Positions 7,205 through 17,192 of a stretch of DNA of 64,000 bases are shown one piece after another. The first letter of the stretch is position 1, and each line of letters starts with the position of its first letter. The position numbers and the translations under genes were made by a program. The notes beneath the pieces were generated by a model. It made no database searches. It saw only the letters and a list, made by a program, of their open reading frames with translations, and was not told where the DNA came from. Origin of the DNA: CAINVV01 sp031432175. Its GTDB lineage: Bacteria > Bacteroidota > Bacteroidia > Bacteroidales > Prolixibacteraceae. The stretch is from assembly GCA_964358545.1 (NCBI GenBank), contig CAYHQN010000001.1, positions 1-64,000 of the forward strand, in the 5' to 3' direction.

Positions 7205-8659
7205 TTAAAAAGGACAGCCTGGTGCAGCCCTGGGTTGCCTTCTCATGTAAACTTCTCTCTTTTTTGTAGCAGGGTCCTGAAAAATCAAATTGATTCCCAG
7301 CCTCAGATTTGTGTTCCGGGCGGTTGTAGGCAGGAAAAAAGATGGGACATTGTCGGCAGCCGCATAAATCTGGACAGGTCCAATCCTGTAAGCGGCTGCA
7401 AAGCCAAGGTTATCGAAAGTCGATTCCATCACAGAATAACTGGCCGACATAGAGAAGTTCTTCGATATGCGGGCATTGGCTGAAGCCGTGAACGAAGTAT
7501 GAAGCATGTTGTTAAACATTCTGACACGGGCCAATGCACCCAAGGTCACATCCTCACTCACTTTGTATTCACCGGCAACGTACAATTTCACAGGAAGCAA
7601 GGTGGAAAAACTTTTTGTACTCTTATCCGGAGAAAAAGCATCCTGTATGTTGCTGTATAAGTTAGAAAACAATCCTTTTACATTTGTAGTAGTAGGCGGA
7701 GTATTGGCAGGATCATTGAGATCAATTCCACTGTACAAGAAATGGCCATTCTCTGTAAAAGCATTGACATCCTTTGTCCAGGAAATGAATCCCAAATCAA
7801 TCAGACTGACCGACAATTCCAACTGATCGCTGACTTTGTTAGTGAATCCGAGATCGACCGCGAGTCCGGGATTTCCGAAGTTGGCGAAATAGCTGCCGGT
7901 ACTGAAATTATTTTGAGTAATCGTCTGATAACCATTAGGATTATTTAATATCTGGATATCGACAGGAGCCGAGATCATTGCTTTGCCTGTTGCTCCCATA
8001 TCGATTTGGTTACCACTGCCGGGCATACCCCCAACAAAATTCAATCCGGAAGTTTTGACCCCGGCCATTCCAAAAAGCAATTTGCCGGTTATCCCGATAC
8101 TTATACTCTTCTTCAGCTCCCTGGCATAAGTGAATGAAAACTCGCGGTAATGTGCGGCCCCTACACCAAAATATCCTGAATGATAGGTACTTCCCAAATA
8201 TTGTGCATTTCCGTAATACAAAAGCTCAGCCAGGCTTTTAGCAAAAAAGGGTTCGGCGTACTGGCGTTCTGACCAGGAAAAAGCATAAAAATTTCCCTTT
8301 TTTTTATACCCGAATTCTAAAAGGGTCAATGCTGCCGACTCCATCAAAAAATTGTTTTTACCAAGTGCAGAGAGGTATTTTTTAAAGTCCCACACCATAG
8401 AGTCCGCCATTGCTCCGGTTCCGCGATGGAGTATATCGTTATAGCTCCAGTTGTTGGTATTGGCCGAAATATCAATCTTTGACAACAGGGGCAAGCTGAT
8501 GTAGAACCCTTTGTCAATCCCGGGCCTTGCAGGATTAAGGTCCTTAGTCTGCGGAACCCCTTTCAGAAAATAGAGCGTGTTTGGCTGCGCTTTGACCTTG
8601 CCAACTCCATTCAGAAGCAATACCAGGATAATTATGAGCAGATAATAAGCCTGTCTCAT
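7205..8659 (-). CDS. DUF5723 family outer-membrane beta-barrel protein
   Basis: The 484-residue protein has a signal peptide (about 1-24, ending VKAQ), then the YFLKGVPQTKDLNPAR segment typical of DUF5723, a Bacteroidota family resembling PorV/PorQ and FadL-like barrels. The rest consists of alternating short strands ending near LRLGINLIF. Its start overlaps the stop of the lipoprotein gene by 4 bp (ATGA), so the two are translationally coupled. With the DUF3352-type protein upstream this makes a three-gene envelope operon; its task is unknown. Confidence 0.75.
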   Translation of the reverse strand: MRQAYYLLIIILVLLLNGVGKVKAQPNTLYFLKGVPQTKDLNPARPGIDKGFYISLPLLSKIDISANTNNWSYNDILHRGTGAMADSMVWDFKKYLSALGKNNFLMESAALTLLEFGYKKKGNFYAFSWSERQYAEPFFAKSLAELLYYGNAQYLGSTYHSGYFGVGAAHYREFSFTYARELKKSISIGITGKLLFGMAGVKTSGLNFVGGMPGSGNQIDMGATGKAMISAPVDIQILNNPNGYQTITQNNFSTGSYFANFGNPGLAVDLGFTNKVSDQLELSVSLIDLGFISWTKDVNAFTENGHFLYSGIDLNDPANTPPTTTNVKGLFSNLYSNIQDAFSPDKSTKSFSTLLPVKLYVAGEYKVSEDVTLGALARVRMFNNMLHTSFTASANARISKNFSMSASYSVMESTFDNLGFAAAYRIGPVQIYAAADNVPSFFLPTTARNTNLRLGINLIFQDPATKKREVYMRRQPRAAPGCPF

Positions 8660-9288
8660 ATCTTCACTTTAAAAAGGTTGACGGGCGCCCTGAACCCTAT
8701 GTAAAAAGAGATAGACGAATTTTTTAATACTGAAGCCAAAACACTCCCCTTGTCAGGTTTGTAGAGCGTAATCAAAAGATCTATTCGTATAGCAGCTGTA
8801 AGTTTAACAACACCCAATGAATCCAGTTTAAATTCCAGGGAATCTTTGGAAGCATCCATGACATCACCCTGTGGATTGAGAATTCCTCCAGTAAGATATT
8901 TGCTCTTACTCCTGGAATCAACCATGGTGGAATCAGCGAAATTTGAACCTCTGAATATCAGCTTATATCCATATTTCATTGGTGTCTCATTGATGGTCTT
9001 AACAATGACCACCATTGAATCAGTACCTGTTGTATTGAATGTCATGCCATTCAACGGATACTGGATTGTCTTAAAACGGATCGAATCATACGTCACAGGT
9101 GTGTTTCCGGTTTCCTTTAACGCGGTATAATCCTTCACGTAATAGCTCCCGCTTGCCATCGGCCGGTAAATAACCGGATTCAGTCCGGTTGGATCAGCAA
9201 ATAGATCCGGATTAAAATCGGCCAAATTGCACGAACCAAAAAACAGACCAATAGCGCAAATCAGATACAGGACTCTACTATTTCTCAT
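8656..9288 (-). CDS. Uncharacterised lipoprotein
   Basis: A 210-residue protein with a lipobox signal peptide: hydrophobic stretch to about residue 19, then FGSCNLAD with Cys20. The mature part is beta-rich without a motif I recognise. It overlaps the upstream DUF3352-type gene by 11 bp and the downstream DUF5723 gene by 4 bp, so all three are co-translated. The context suggests a periplasmic or outer-membrane accessory to the DUF5723 barrel. Confidence 0.7.
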   Translation of the reverse strand: MRNSRVLYLICAIGLFFGSCNLADFNPDLFADPTGLNPVIYRPMASGSYYVKDYTALKETGNTPVTYDSIRFKTIQYPLNGMTFNTTGTDSMVVIVKTINETPMKYGYKLIFRGSNFADSTMVDSRSKSKYLTGGILNPQGDVMDASKDSLEFKLDSLGVVKLTAAIRIDLLITLYKPDKGSVLASVLKNSSISFYIGFRAPVNLFKVKI

Positions 9289-12019
9289 TTTTTATCATCA
9301 TTTGATAGTTGGATAGAAAACCCTCCGGTGCAGCTACCAACCAATTAACAACATCTACTTTATCATCAAAATATCCCAGAACCGGAGGCATAAATTTATC
9401 CGATTGAAAATTATCAAAAATTGAACCATCTTTTCTTACCAGGATGCTCCTTTTATCAACTTTTGAAACCAATACAATTATAATCTCCCCTCCAACATTC
9501 AACAGAACCGGGGGCTGATCAATGTTCGCATCCACCTCAACAGCAAAGATCTTTTTCCCTGAAGAATCATATCTGGCAATCTTTTGCTTGTCGCTGTATA
9601 GAAAATCAATTCTGCCGTCTCCTGAAAAATCAACAGGAATAAAATAGTGGCCGGAGGAGTAGCTCCCAGTAGTAATTTTTTTGGAAGCGCCATCAAAGCC
9701 AAGCAGCCAGATCTTCCCATGCTCATTTGTTGTTACCATGCTGACCGGTGCTCCCTTCGATTTATACAGCGTGACCGGATTACGTGAATGAACAAATTCG
9801 TCGTGCATTCTCACCCGTTCCTTACCTTGTCGGTCGACAACATAGGTATGGTTCCGGTCAGAGTAGACCAGGTAATCTTTTAAACCAACCGTAAAATGGC
9901 GAACCGGCAATTCAACCACTCCCTCCGTCGCTTTGGCCTGCCAGCCTGAAATCATCTTACCTGTTTTATCAAAATTATATACTTTGTGATCGCTACATGC
10001 AACCATGAACCTGTAATCCCTTTTCCCGTCGTAGTCAAATGCCGCAACCCCATTGGTTGCCGGGGATTTTAGCCTCACGGGGAATTTCTTCGCTTCTGAA
10101 CCATTTCCGCTGATCAGGTGAATGGCATCACGGGTATTGAAAAGCAGCTGTTTGTCTCCGCCTCTATTGATATCGATGGCGTTGATCTCTCCAAGTACCG
10201 GCCCATCGAGATTGATTTTCCAACGCTCAGAACCGTCTCTGTCAAGGCAAATAAGGCAATTGTCCTGATCCTGAAAAATGATCTCTATACCGCTGTTCTG
10301 TGACAGATTAGAGAAAATCTGACAGTTGCTCCTCACATTTGCTTTGAGCGGATACTGCCAGAAAGGAACAACAACTTGTTTGGCATCAGGACTTACAAAA
10401 AGTGCTGCGGTATTGTAAAAATGGCCATTCTCATGACCCCATTGCCAAAAAGTATTTTCCATTTTACCCAGACTTTTGTTCGCCTTCTCAACCCTTCTAT
10501 AAGCCAAACTCCTGATAATTGGTTCGAAAAATGGGAGTGATTGCCCCGGAAGTGTCCACATGTAAAAATTGGAAGTTTTTGCCAGTCCGGAGCTTAATTT
10601 TGAAAAGGAGGGATTCCCTTGCAAAAGATCACCTCTTTGGAGTAAATTGAGGTACCGTTTAAGAGCGCCAGGGGTAGATCCCATCAGGATATATCCATCT
10701 CCGGCTGTCATCCACTTTGTTCTGACGGAGCCAAAATAAAGATCACCGGCAAGCTTGCCAAAGTAGTTTATCGGGACTTTCCATATGTTGTGCATCCTAG
10801 CCTCTGCGGATTCATCGTCCTGTGGATTTTGGCTACCGGCAGACCACTTTTTAACAGCATTTACCAACGGATCACTGGTCCCGGATTTTACCTTCAACAG
10901 GAAAAACCGGTTGTCGTTCCGATCTTCCAGGTTTTGATTGGTATAAATAACAGCAGCCTCGCCGGACCAGTTATCTCTTAAATATTGTGAGATATTGATA
11001 TTGAGTTCCTTTGAAACCTCAGCAACCGCAACATTGTAAAGCTCAAGTTTGTTGTTCTTTTGAAGGTATTCGGTATAATCTTCGAGGTATTGAACCGGTT
11101 GGGAAAGATTTTGAGTGACAAAAAACGAGGTTGTCGACGGCATCCACCGAATCAAGGTATTTGTTATCGGTTTTTGCCTCTTAAAAACGTCGAGATAGCA
11201 ACTCTCCAGACTATCAGTGACCGTGAACCCATTGATGAGCAATTGATTATCCTTTTGAATGACATCAACTTCGGTCCATTTTGCATAATTGGGCTCCAGC
11301 ATGCCAGTGGCCAATGAATCCGAGTAAAAGCCAGACAGATAGGCAGGGAAAGTCCTGTGATTGATATACAGATTGATGTCGGTATTTTCAGCCGTATTTC
11401 TATTGATCCGACGGAAGTCGGCATCCTCCAGAACGGAGGGTTGATCCATTTGATCAATGGCCTTATGGAGGTTGAAACTATCCGAAGAGGCCATCAAAAT
11501 ACCCCTGTAAAATGTAAACAGAAACTTCCCCTTCACCTTGTTGGCACTCCACTCGTATTGCTGAACCGAAGCATTTTGGAAGTTTTCTGTGGTTGGAACT
11601 ATATTCCTGTTAAGAAAATAGTTGCGAATCATGGAGTTGATACTGTTTTTTTCCGCAATGCTTTCAATTTCAAGCAGATAAAGATTAGCATTTGCTTCGG
11701 GGACAAAAAACAGTTCTTTGTGAAGGAGAAAATCCTCCCTCACTTTGCTTAGTTGGATCAAGGAATCCAAAAAAACAAAATCAGCATAAATTTCATTTAC
11801 CTCACCGATATCCCGCAATGACTTCCAGCTACTGCTTTTGACAGCTCTTTCTGCAAACTCACCCAGGTTGCGGATCCTGACAAAGAAAGGGGCTTCTACA
11901 GGAACAGCTTTGAGTGGCGATGTACCGAAATATCTTGATTCCTTGGCAAAGAAGTACCACCCGGCGAAAATCCCTGCGATCAGAACAAGCGTGATAAAAA
12001 ACAACATCCGCTTCCCCAT
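9278..12019 (-). CDS. Membrane-anchored DUF3352-type protein with C-terminal beta-propeller
   Basis: I start at 12019 (MGKRMLFFITLVLIAG), 60 bp inside the longest frame, because this puts a normal signal-anchor helix at residues 5-22; the longer frame adds 20 residues of no clear use. Product about 913 residues. The first two thirds resemble the DUF3352-like proteins of Bacteroidales. The last third (from about residue 590) has repeated blades such as CLICLDRDGSERWKINL and VYNFDKTGKMISGW, a PQQ/FG-GAP-like propeller. It is first in an operon with a lipoprotein and a DUF5723 barrel. Probably periplasmic and scaffold-like; function unknown. Confidence 0.7.
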   Translation of the reverse strand: MGKRMLFFITLVLIAGIFAGWYFFAKESRYFGTSPLKAVPVEAPFFVRIRNLGEFAERAVKSSSWKSLRDIGEVNEIYADFVFLDSLIQLSKVREDFLLHKELFFVPEANANLYLLEIESIAEKNSINSMIRNYFLNRNIVPTTENFQNASVQQYEWSANKVKGKFLFTFYRGILMASSDSFNLHKAIDQMDQPSVLEDADFRRINRNTAENTDINLYINHRTFPAYLSGFYSDSLATGMLEPNYAKWTEVDVIQKDNQLLINGFTVTDSLESCYLDVFKRQKPITNTLIRWMPSTTSFFVTQNLSQPVQYLEDYTEYLQKNNKLELYNVAVAEVSKELNINISQYLRDNWSGEAAVIYTNQNLEDRNDNRFFLLKVKSGTSDPLVNAVKKWSAGSQNPQDDESAEARMHNIWKVPINYFGKLAGDLYFGSVRTKWMTAGDGYILMGSTPGALKRYLNLLQRGDLLQGNPSFSKLSSGLAKTSNFYMWTLPGQSLPFFEPIIRSLAYRRVEKANKSLGKMENTFWQWGHENGHFYNTAALFVSPDAKQVVVPFWQYPLKANVRSNCQIFSNLSQNSGIEIIFQDQDNCLICLDRDGSERWKINLDGPVLGEINAIDINRGGDKQLLFNTRDAIHLISGNGSEAKKFPVRLKSPATNGVAAFDYDGKRDYRFMVACSDHKVYNFDKTGKMISGWQAKATEGVVELPVRHFTVGLKDYLVYSDRNHTYVVDRQGKERVRMHDEFVHSRNPVTLYKSKGAPVSMVTTNEHGKIWLLGFDGASKKITTGSYSSGHYFIPVDFSGDGRIDFLYSDKQKIARYDSSGKKIFAVEVDANIDQPPVLLNVGGEIIIVLVSKVDKRSILVRKDGSIFDNFQSDKFMPPVLGYFDDKVDVVNWLVAAPEGFLSNYQMMIKNEK

Positions 12020-12111
12020 AATTAACAAACTATTCCATCGTAAAAATAATATTTTATGAAGGATATGGCGTGTTTGCATAAAATATAATCGAACCGGAAA
12101 TTTGACTGAAA

Positions 12112-13365
12112 CTATTGTGATTTTACCTGAGAAGCATCCACAATTTTATACACTTTATCCGAGCGCCTGACTTTGGATGGTACCGATACCGAACAGTAAG
12201 AACCTTTTGGCGCATTATCTACCGGTTTCATCTCAACCCTTACTTCTTCAACGATGGTTTGCATCACACCACTGCTTGGTCCGGTGATCAAAATTTCATC
12301 CCCGGGATGCAAAGGACCGGTCTCCAGCTTAATCTCCCCGACACTGATGTTGGTGAAGAAGTTGGTCACTTTACCAAGATAGACCCTTCTTTTGGTGGCC
12401 ATTGACCCATAATTTCCGCTCCACTCTCCAAGGCGTTGGCCCAGGTAATATCCGTCCCAGAAACCCCTGTTGAAAACTGTAGCCAACCGGGTATCCCAAT
12501 CTGCAATCTTTTCTTCTGTAAAAGTTCCCTCCAAATAGGCATTGGCGGCTTCGCGGTAACATTCGACAACACATTTCACGTAATCGGCGCTTCTGGCACG
12601 TCCTTCAATTTTTAGGACCGTAACGCCTGCGTCCAGGATTTTATTCAGGAAATGAATGGTTTTAAGGTCTTTCGGAGACATGATATATTCATTGTCGACC
12701 TCCAGTTCCGCACCCGTCTCTTTGTCAGTTACAGTGTATGCCCGACGACAGCTTTGCATACAGGAGCCTCGGTTCGCAGAAGAGTTCATCTCGTGAAGGG
12801 AGAGATAACACTTGCCAGAAGTGGCCATACACAATGCTCCATGGACAAATATCTCCAGTCGGATTAATTCACCACCAGGACCACGCAGATTATCCGCTTT
12901 GATCTTATTGGAGATCTCCCAGACCCTGCCGATGTTCATTTCACGTGCCAGCACCATCACATCGGCAAACTGTGCATAGAACTTCACTGTCTCGTAATTG
13001 GTAATGTTCAGCTGCGTAGATATGTGAACTTCCATACCGATAGCCCTGCAAGTCTGAATGACCGCTAAATCAGAGGCTATTACCGCAGAGATGCCGGCAT
13101 CCTTGGCTGCATCGATGATCCTTTTCAGTGTCTCCGTCTCTTCATCAAAAATAACCGTATTGACTGTAAGATAGGTTTTTACACCAGCCTTTCCTGCACG
13201 TTTGGCAATCTCCCTCAAGTCTTCCAGGGTGAAATTATTGGCCGATCTCGCCCTCATGTTGAGGTGCTCAACGCCAAAGTAAACAGAGCCTGCACCGGCT
13301 TGTATTGCTGCCATCAGAGATTCATAGGAACCTACGGGGGCCATAATTTCGATTTTATTAGTCAT
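12112..13365 (-). CDS. trhP: U32 family protein, probable tRNA 5-hydroxyuridine synthesis protein TrhP
   Basis: The 417-residue protein has the peptidase U32 signature near residues 170-205 (FVHGALC, SGKCYLS, ANRGSCMQSCRR), with four cysteines that in the family bind an iron-sulfur cluster. It also has a C-terminal beta-barrel-like part containing PGDEILITGP. Family members once called collagenases are RNA-modifying proteins: TrhP (YegQ) makes 5-hydroxyuridine in tRNA, and RlhA, which is longer, acts on 23S rRNA. The length fits TrhP. It is a single gene divergent from the GH32 gene. TrhP versus another U32 branch is inferred. Confidence 0.7.
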   Translation of the reverse strand: MTNKIEIMAPVGSYESLMAAIQAGAGSVYFGVEHLNMRARSANNFTLEDLREIAKRAGKAGVKTYLTVNTVIFDEETETLKRIIDAAKDAGISAVIASDLAVIQTCRAIGMEVHISTQLNITNYETVKFYAQFADVMVLAREMNIGRVWEISNKIKADNLRGPGGELIRLEIFVHGALCMATSGKCYLSLHEMNSSANRGSCMQSCRRAYTVTDKETGAELEVDNEYIMSPKDLKTIHFLNKILDAGVTVLKIEGRARSADYVKCVVECYREAANAYLEGTFTEEKIADWDTRLATVFNRGFWDGYYLGQRLGEWSGNYGSMATKRRVYLGKVTNFFTNISVGEIKLETGPLHPGDEILITGPSSGVMQTIVEEVRVEMKPVDNAPKGSYCSVSVPSKVRRSDKVYKIVDASQVKSQ

Positions 13366-13386
13366 TCTCTCTTTTATTTAGAAGTG

Positions 13387-13500
13387 CTCTAAAGTGACTA
13401 GAGTGAACTAAAGTGACTAAAGTACTTGCACCACTGCATTGATAAGTTCGGAGTCCATAATTTTATTAACTTTAGTCACTCTAGTTCACTTTAGTCACTC
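13387..13500. repeat. Inverted cluster of AGTGACTA-type words
   Basis: The left arm (13387-13424) is a tandem of AAAGTGACTA/GAGTGAACTA words. The right arm (13469-13500) is nearly its exact inverse, with two positions differing in a complementary order. The spacer is about 45 nt. It lies between the divergent trhP and GH32 genes. Confidence 0.7.
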
Positions 13501-13576
13501 TTTTTTGGGTCAAAAGTAAGATTTTATCCGTTGTGAGAATTATGAGACCCTTCGGTTAATGTTTTGGTATAAACAG

Positions 13577-13584
13577 TATATTTG
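13577..13584 (+). promoter_or_regulatory. -7 box upstream of the GH32 gene
   Basis: TATATTTG matches the TAnnTTTG consensus exactly, 45 bp before the start codon. A TTTTG at 13562-13566 is closer than the usual -33 spacing. Confidence 0.45.
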
Positions 13585-13628
13585 AAAAATTCCTTAACAA
13601 ATGTGAACGAATCTTAACTCCCTGGTTT

Positions 13629-15062
13629 ATGAAGCGCTTAGTATATTCACTATTTCTATTGTGCCTGTTGGTTTCGGCAAAGTCAGATAAAAAACCTTAC
13701 AACGAAAAATTCAGGCCGCAATTCCATTTTTCGCCAGAAAAAAACTGGCTTTTTGAACCCAATGGATTTGTTTTTTACAAAGGTGAATACCATCTTTTCT
13801 ACCACAACGTTTCAATCAACAACAAAATATACAGCGACCAACTCGGTCATGCAGTAAGCAAGGATCTTATCCATTGGCAACATTTACCATTTGCATTCAC
13901 CCCCGAGGAGAATGCGGCAAGTCTTATTTCTACTCCTCCCATGTCGGGTAGCGCCATTGTTGACTCACTGAATTTAAGTGGATTACAAACCAAAGATGAG
14001 AAACCGATGCTGATCTTTTATTCAGACAGTATAGGAAATCAAAATCTGGCAGTTAGTCAGGACAAAGGTATGACCTGGAATAAATATGTTAAAAATCCAA
14101 TCATTCCCAATCCGGGAGGGAATGCCCGTGATCCAAAAGTGTTTTTCCATGCCCCTACCGGGAAATGGATAATGGCTTTGTTCCGCAGCAGGGGCGACAA
14201 TATCAAAAAAGACGGTATCTCATTCTACAACTCAACGGATCTGTTGCATTGGAAATACAGCAGTCATCTGGAAGGGTTCGGAGAGTGCCCCGACATTTTT
14301 GAAGTTGCAGTTGAGGGAAGCAGCAGTGAAAAAAAATGGGTTGCACTCAGCGGTGAAGGAGAATACAAAATAGGGCAGTTTGACGGGCTCACCTTTAAAC
14401 CGGAGACTAATATCCAAAAACTCGATTTCGGAAAGAACTTCTATGCCACACAAACCCTTTTTAACGCACCCAATGGAAAAGTGATTCAGATAGCCTGGAT
14501 GAGAGGCGGAGAGTTCCCGGATATGGCTTTCAATGGTCAGATGAGCATACCCACTGAATTGACTTTACGATCGACAAAGAAAGGGACAGTCCTATGCAGA
14601 AAACCAATTGAGGAACTATCCACCCTCAACGACAAGGAGATCCGCAAAAAAGGGAAGAACCTGATTCCCGGAATAAAAGGAAATCTTTTGAACGGGATGA
14701 AAGGGGATGCTGTTAGGATTAATGCCGTTTTGCAACTTAAAAGCTCAGATAGCTTTGGATTTATCGTTCGCAGTGGCAAAACCGGCAATGGAACGGATAT
14801 TCACTATGACACAGCCAAAAAAATCCTGGATGTGAACGGGTTCAAAATGCCACTCGAACCAATAGATGGAAAAATTGAATTGGAAATTTTGGTTGACAGG
14901 TCCTCAATTGAAATATTCGCCAACCATGGGGAATCTGGGATCAGCACCTGTTTCTTCCCAGTGCAGGGAGAAGAAGAGATGATACTATATACACAAGGCG
15001 GAGAGCTTTATGTCGAGTCATTGGAAGCCCACACCCTAAAAAGTGCCTGGTCGGTTAAATAA
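13629..15062 (+). CDS. GH32 family glycoside hydrolase (fructosidase-like) with altered nucleophile position
   Basis: A secreted 477-residue protein (signal peptide about 1-18) with the GH32 five-blade propeller and C-terminal sandwich. The family acts on fructans, sucrose or levan with three acidic residues. Two are in place: Asp168 in ARDPKVF and Glu219 in GECPDIF. The third, the nucleophile in the usual NDPNG motif, is Glu43 here (LFEPNG). GYRDP-like spacing and the LFYH motif after it are normal, so the fold is intact. Activity may be altered or lost. No fructan transporter or fructokinase is adjacent; the gene stands alone between trhP and dxs. Confidence 0.85.
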   Translation: MKRLVYSLFLLCLLVSAKSDKKPYNEKFRPQFHFSPEKNWLFEPNGFVFYKGEYHLFYHNVSINNKIYSDQLGHAVSKDLIHWQHLPFAFTPEENAASLISTPPMSGSAIVDSLNLSGLQTKDEKPMLIFYSDSIGNQNLAVSQDKGMTWNKYVKNPIIPNPGGNARDPKVFFHAPTGKWIMALFRSRGDNIKKDGISFYNSTDLLHWKYSSHLEGFGECPDIFEVAVEGSSSEKKWVALSGEGEYKIGQFDGLTFKPETNIQKLDFGKNFYATQTLFNAPNGKVIQIAWMRGGEFPDMAFNGQMSIPTELTLRSTKKGTVLCRKPIEELSTLNDKEIRKKGKNLIPGIKGNLLNGMKGDAVRINAVLQLKSSDSFGFIVRSGKTGNGTDIHYDTAKKILDVNGFKMPLEPIDGKIELEILVDRSSIEIFANHGESGISTCFFPVQGEEEMILYTQGGELYVESLEAHTLKSAWSVK

Positions 15063-15070
15063 ATTAAGTC

Positions 15071-15078
15071 TATCTTTG
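15071..15078 (+). promoter_or_regulatory. -7 box upstream of dxs
   Basis: TATCTTTG fits TAnnTTTG, 8 bp after the GH32 stop and 48 bp before the dxs start, so dxs need not depend on the GH32 transcript. Confidence 0.45.
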
Positions 15079-15126
15079 TTCCCTGCAATAAATTTTAACC
15101 CCAGTTCCGAAATAAGTTTGGTGTGA

Positions 15127-17016
15127 ATGGCAAAATTGCTTGAAAATATTGACTACCCATCTGATCTTAAAAAACTTAGAGAAAAGGATTTGCCCAAAGT
15201 TTGTGCCGAGATAAGGGATTTGATCATACAGGAATCCTCATGCAATCCCGGTCACTTTGGAGCCAGTATGGGAGTAGTTGAACTGACAGTTGCGTTGCAC
15301 TATGTATACAATACCCCCTACGATAAATTGATCTGGGATGTGGGGCACCAGGCCTATGGACACAAAATCCTAACCGGAAGAAGAAAACAATTTCATACCA
15401 ACAGGCGATACAAAGGGATCAGTGGATTTCCAAATATGTCGGAGAGTGAATATGATGCTTTTGGAGTAGGGCACTCTTCGACCTCAATATCTGCAGCGCT
15501 TGGAATCTCTATTGCTACTGAACTAAATGGCGATAAAGACCGGAAAGTGATTGCCGTCATAGGAGATGGCTCTATGACCGGTGGTCAGGCCTTCGAAGGG
15601 CTGAACAACGCCGGAGGTGTCAATGCAGATCTTCTTGTCATTCTGAACGACAACAACATGTCGATTGATCCCAACGTGGGAGGAATCAGCAGGTATTTTG
15701 TGCGGATGCAAACCTCAAAGGCATACAACAACCTTCGGTCGGGAGTTTGGCAGTTGCTCAAACATTTCAGAAGAGCAGGCAGGAAAATGCAATCACTGCT
15801 AAGGAGACACCAGCATGCCGTAAAATCGATCGTATTCAATGACAGCAATCTTTTTGAAGCATTAGGGTTCCGCTATTTTGGGCCTGTTGATGGTCACGAT
15901 GTGATCGGTCTCACCAAAATTTTCAAGGATCTCAAAGATATTCCAGGTCCAAAACTTTTGCATGTACTTACCAAAAAAGGGAAAGGATTTACGCCTGCCG
16001 AAAATGACGCGACCAAATGGCATGCCCCTGGTAAGTTTGACCGGGTAACGGGTGAAATTTTCAATGAACCTGATTCTTCTCCAAAAGGAACAAAATATCA
16101 GGCAGTATTCGGCCAAACGTTGCTCGAACTTGCCAGAAAAAACAAAGATATCGTCGGCATTACACCTGCCATGCCCAGCGGCTGTTCATTGAATATTATG
16201 ATGGAAGAGATGCCGGAAAGGGCATTTGATGTTGGTATTGCAGAGCCTCATGCCGTGACTTTTGCAGCAGGAATGGCAGTCTCCGGAAAGACTCCGTTTG
16301 TCAATATTTATTCATCTTTCATACAAAGATCGTATGATCAGATCATTCACGATGTGGCGCTTCAAAAACTGAATGTTGTCTTCTGCCTGGATCGTGGCGG
16401 ACTTGTTGGTGCAGACGGACCGACACACCACGGGGTTTTTGATTTATCCTTCATGCGGAATATTCCCAACATGACCGTTTCAGCACCAATGGATGAGATC
16501 GAACTAAGAAATCTGATGTACACGGCTCAACTCCCCAACAAAGGACCATTCGCCATCCGTTATCCGCGTGGTCGCGGAGTATTCAGTGAATGGAAAGTTG
16601 ATTTTACCGAAATCCCGGTAGGAGAAGGACGCAAAATATCAGATGGTGATATGGTTGCAATTCTCTCTATTGGTCATCCCGGAAATTTTGTTGTTGAAGC
16701 CGTTAAAATTTTAGCTGACGAAGACATCCGTGTTGCTCATTACGACATGAGATTTGTTAAGCCAATCGATACCGCTATTCTGGATAAAGTAGCTTCACGC
16801 TTTGACCACATCATAACTGTTGAAGATGGTCTGGTAAATGGTGGATTCGGAAGTGCCGTTCTTGAATATCTTGCCTCAGCAGGATTTTCCAAATCGGTGA
16901 TCCGGTTGGGCATTCCTGACCGATTCATTGAACAGGGAACGCAACAGGAGCTTTACCATGAATGCGGTTTCGATACGGATGGCATCTGCCAGACAGTCAG
17001 GAAGATGCTGATGTGA
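15127..17016 (+). CDS. dxs: 1-deoxy-D-xylulose-5-phosphate synthase
   Basis: Dxs condenses pyruvate and glyceraldehyde 3-phosphate to DXP, the first step of the MEP isoprenoid route, in the cytoplasm with thiamine diphosphate. The 629-residue chain shows the ThDP motif GDGSMTGGQ followed by NDNNMSIDPNVG, the substrate-site GHSSTSIS region, the central pyrimidine domain with DVGIAEPHAVTFAAG and the DRGGLVGADGPTHHG loop, and a complete transketolase C-terminal domain. Length is typical. It lies upstream of yceD-rpmF, bactofilin and the polyprenyl synthase on the same strand. Confidence 0.95.
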   Translation: MAKLLENIDYPSDLKKLREKDLPKVCAEIRDLIIQESSCNPGHFGASMGVVELTVALHYVYNTPYDKLIWDVGHQAYGHKILTGRRKQFHTNRRYKGISGFPNMSESEYDAFGVGHSSTSISAALGISIATELNGDKDRKVIAVIGDGSMTGGQAFEGLNNAGGVNADLLVILNDNNMSIDPNVGGISRYFVRMQTSKAYNNLRSGVWQLLKHFRRAGRKMQSLLRRHQHAVKSIVFNDSNLFEALGFRYFGPVDGHDVIGLTKIFKDLKDIPGPKLLHVLTKKGKGFTPAENDATKWHAPGKFDRVTGEIFNEPDSSPKGTKYQAVFGQTLLELARKNKDIVGITPAMPSGCSLNIMMEEMPERAFDVGIAEPHAVTFAAGMAVSGKTPFVNIYSSFIQRSYDQIIHDVALQKLNVVFCLDRGGLVGADGPTHHGVFDLSFMRNIPNMTVSAPMDEIELRNLMYTAQLPNKGPFAIRYPRGRGVFSEWKVDFTEIPVGEGRKISDGDMVAILSIGHPGNFVVEAVKILADEDIRVAHYDMRFVKPIDTAILDKVASRFDHIITVEDGLVNGGFGSAVLEYLASAGFSKSVIRLGIPDRFIEQGTQQELYHECGFDTDGICQTVRKMLM

Positions 17017-17128
17017 AAATTGGAAAATGTGAAAATGTGAAAATTATTTGCTGATCAGGTAATTTCATGATTCTCGCCCAAATCACCCCCTCAATTTTCA
17101 CATTTCCACATTTCCACATTTCCCAATT
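17013..17128. repeat. Inverted cluster of GTGAAAAT words after dxs
   Basis: The left arm (17013-17045) repeats GTGAAAAT/GGAAAAT; the right arm (17091-17128) repeats the complement ATTTTCAC/ATTTCCAC. The spacer is about 45 nt. The left arm starts on the dxs stop codon. It could form a long hairpin in the dxs transcript. Confidence 0.7.
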
Positions 17129-17140
17129 GATACATTTCGG

Positions 17141-17168
17141 TTTTGTATAATATTTTTATATACCTTTG
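17141..17168 (+). promoter_or_regulatory. Candidate promoter of yceD-rpmF
   Basis: TTTTG (17141-17145) and a perfect TAnnTTTG box TACCTTTG (17161-17168) lie just upstream of the yceD start at 17193. The spacer is shorter than the usual 19-20 nt. Confidence 0.45.
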
Positions 17169-17192
17169 CCAAGCTTTTTAACAGGGATAATT

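Noticed and set aside
17013..17128. Possible CRISPR array in the GTGAAAAT cluster
   Set aside because: The repeated unit is only 8-10 bp with no unique spacers of regular length and no cas gene in the window.
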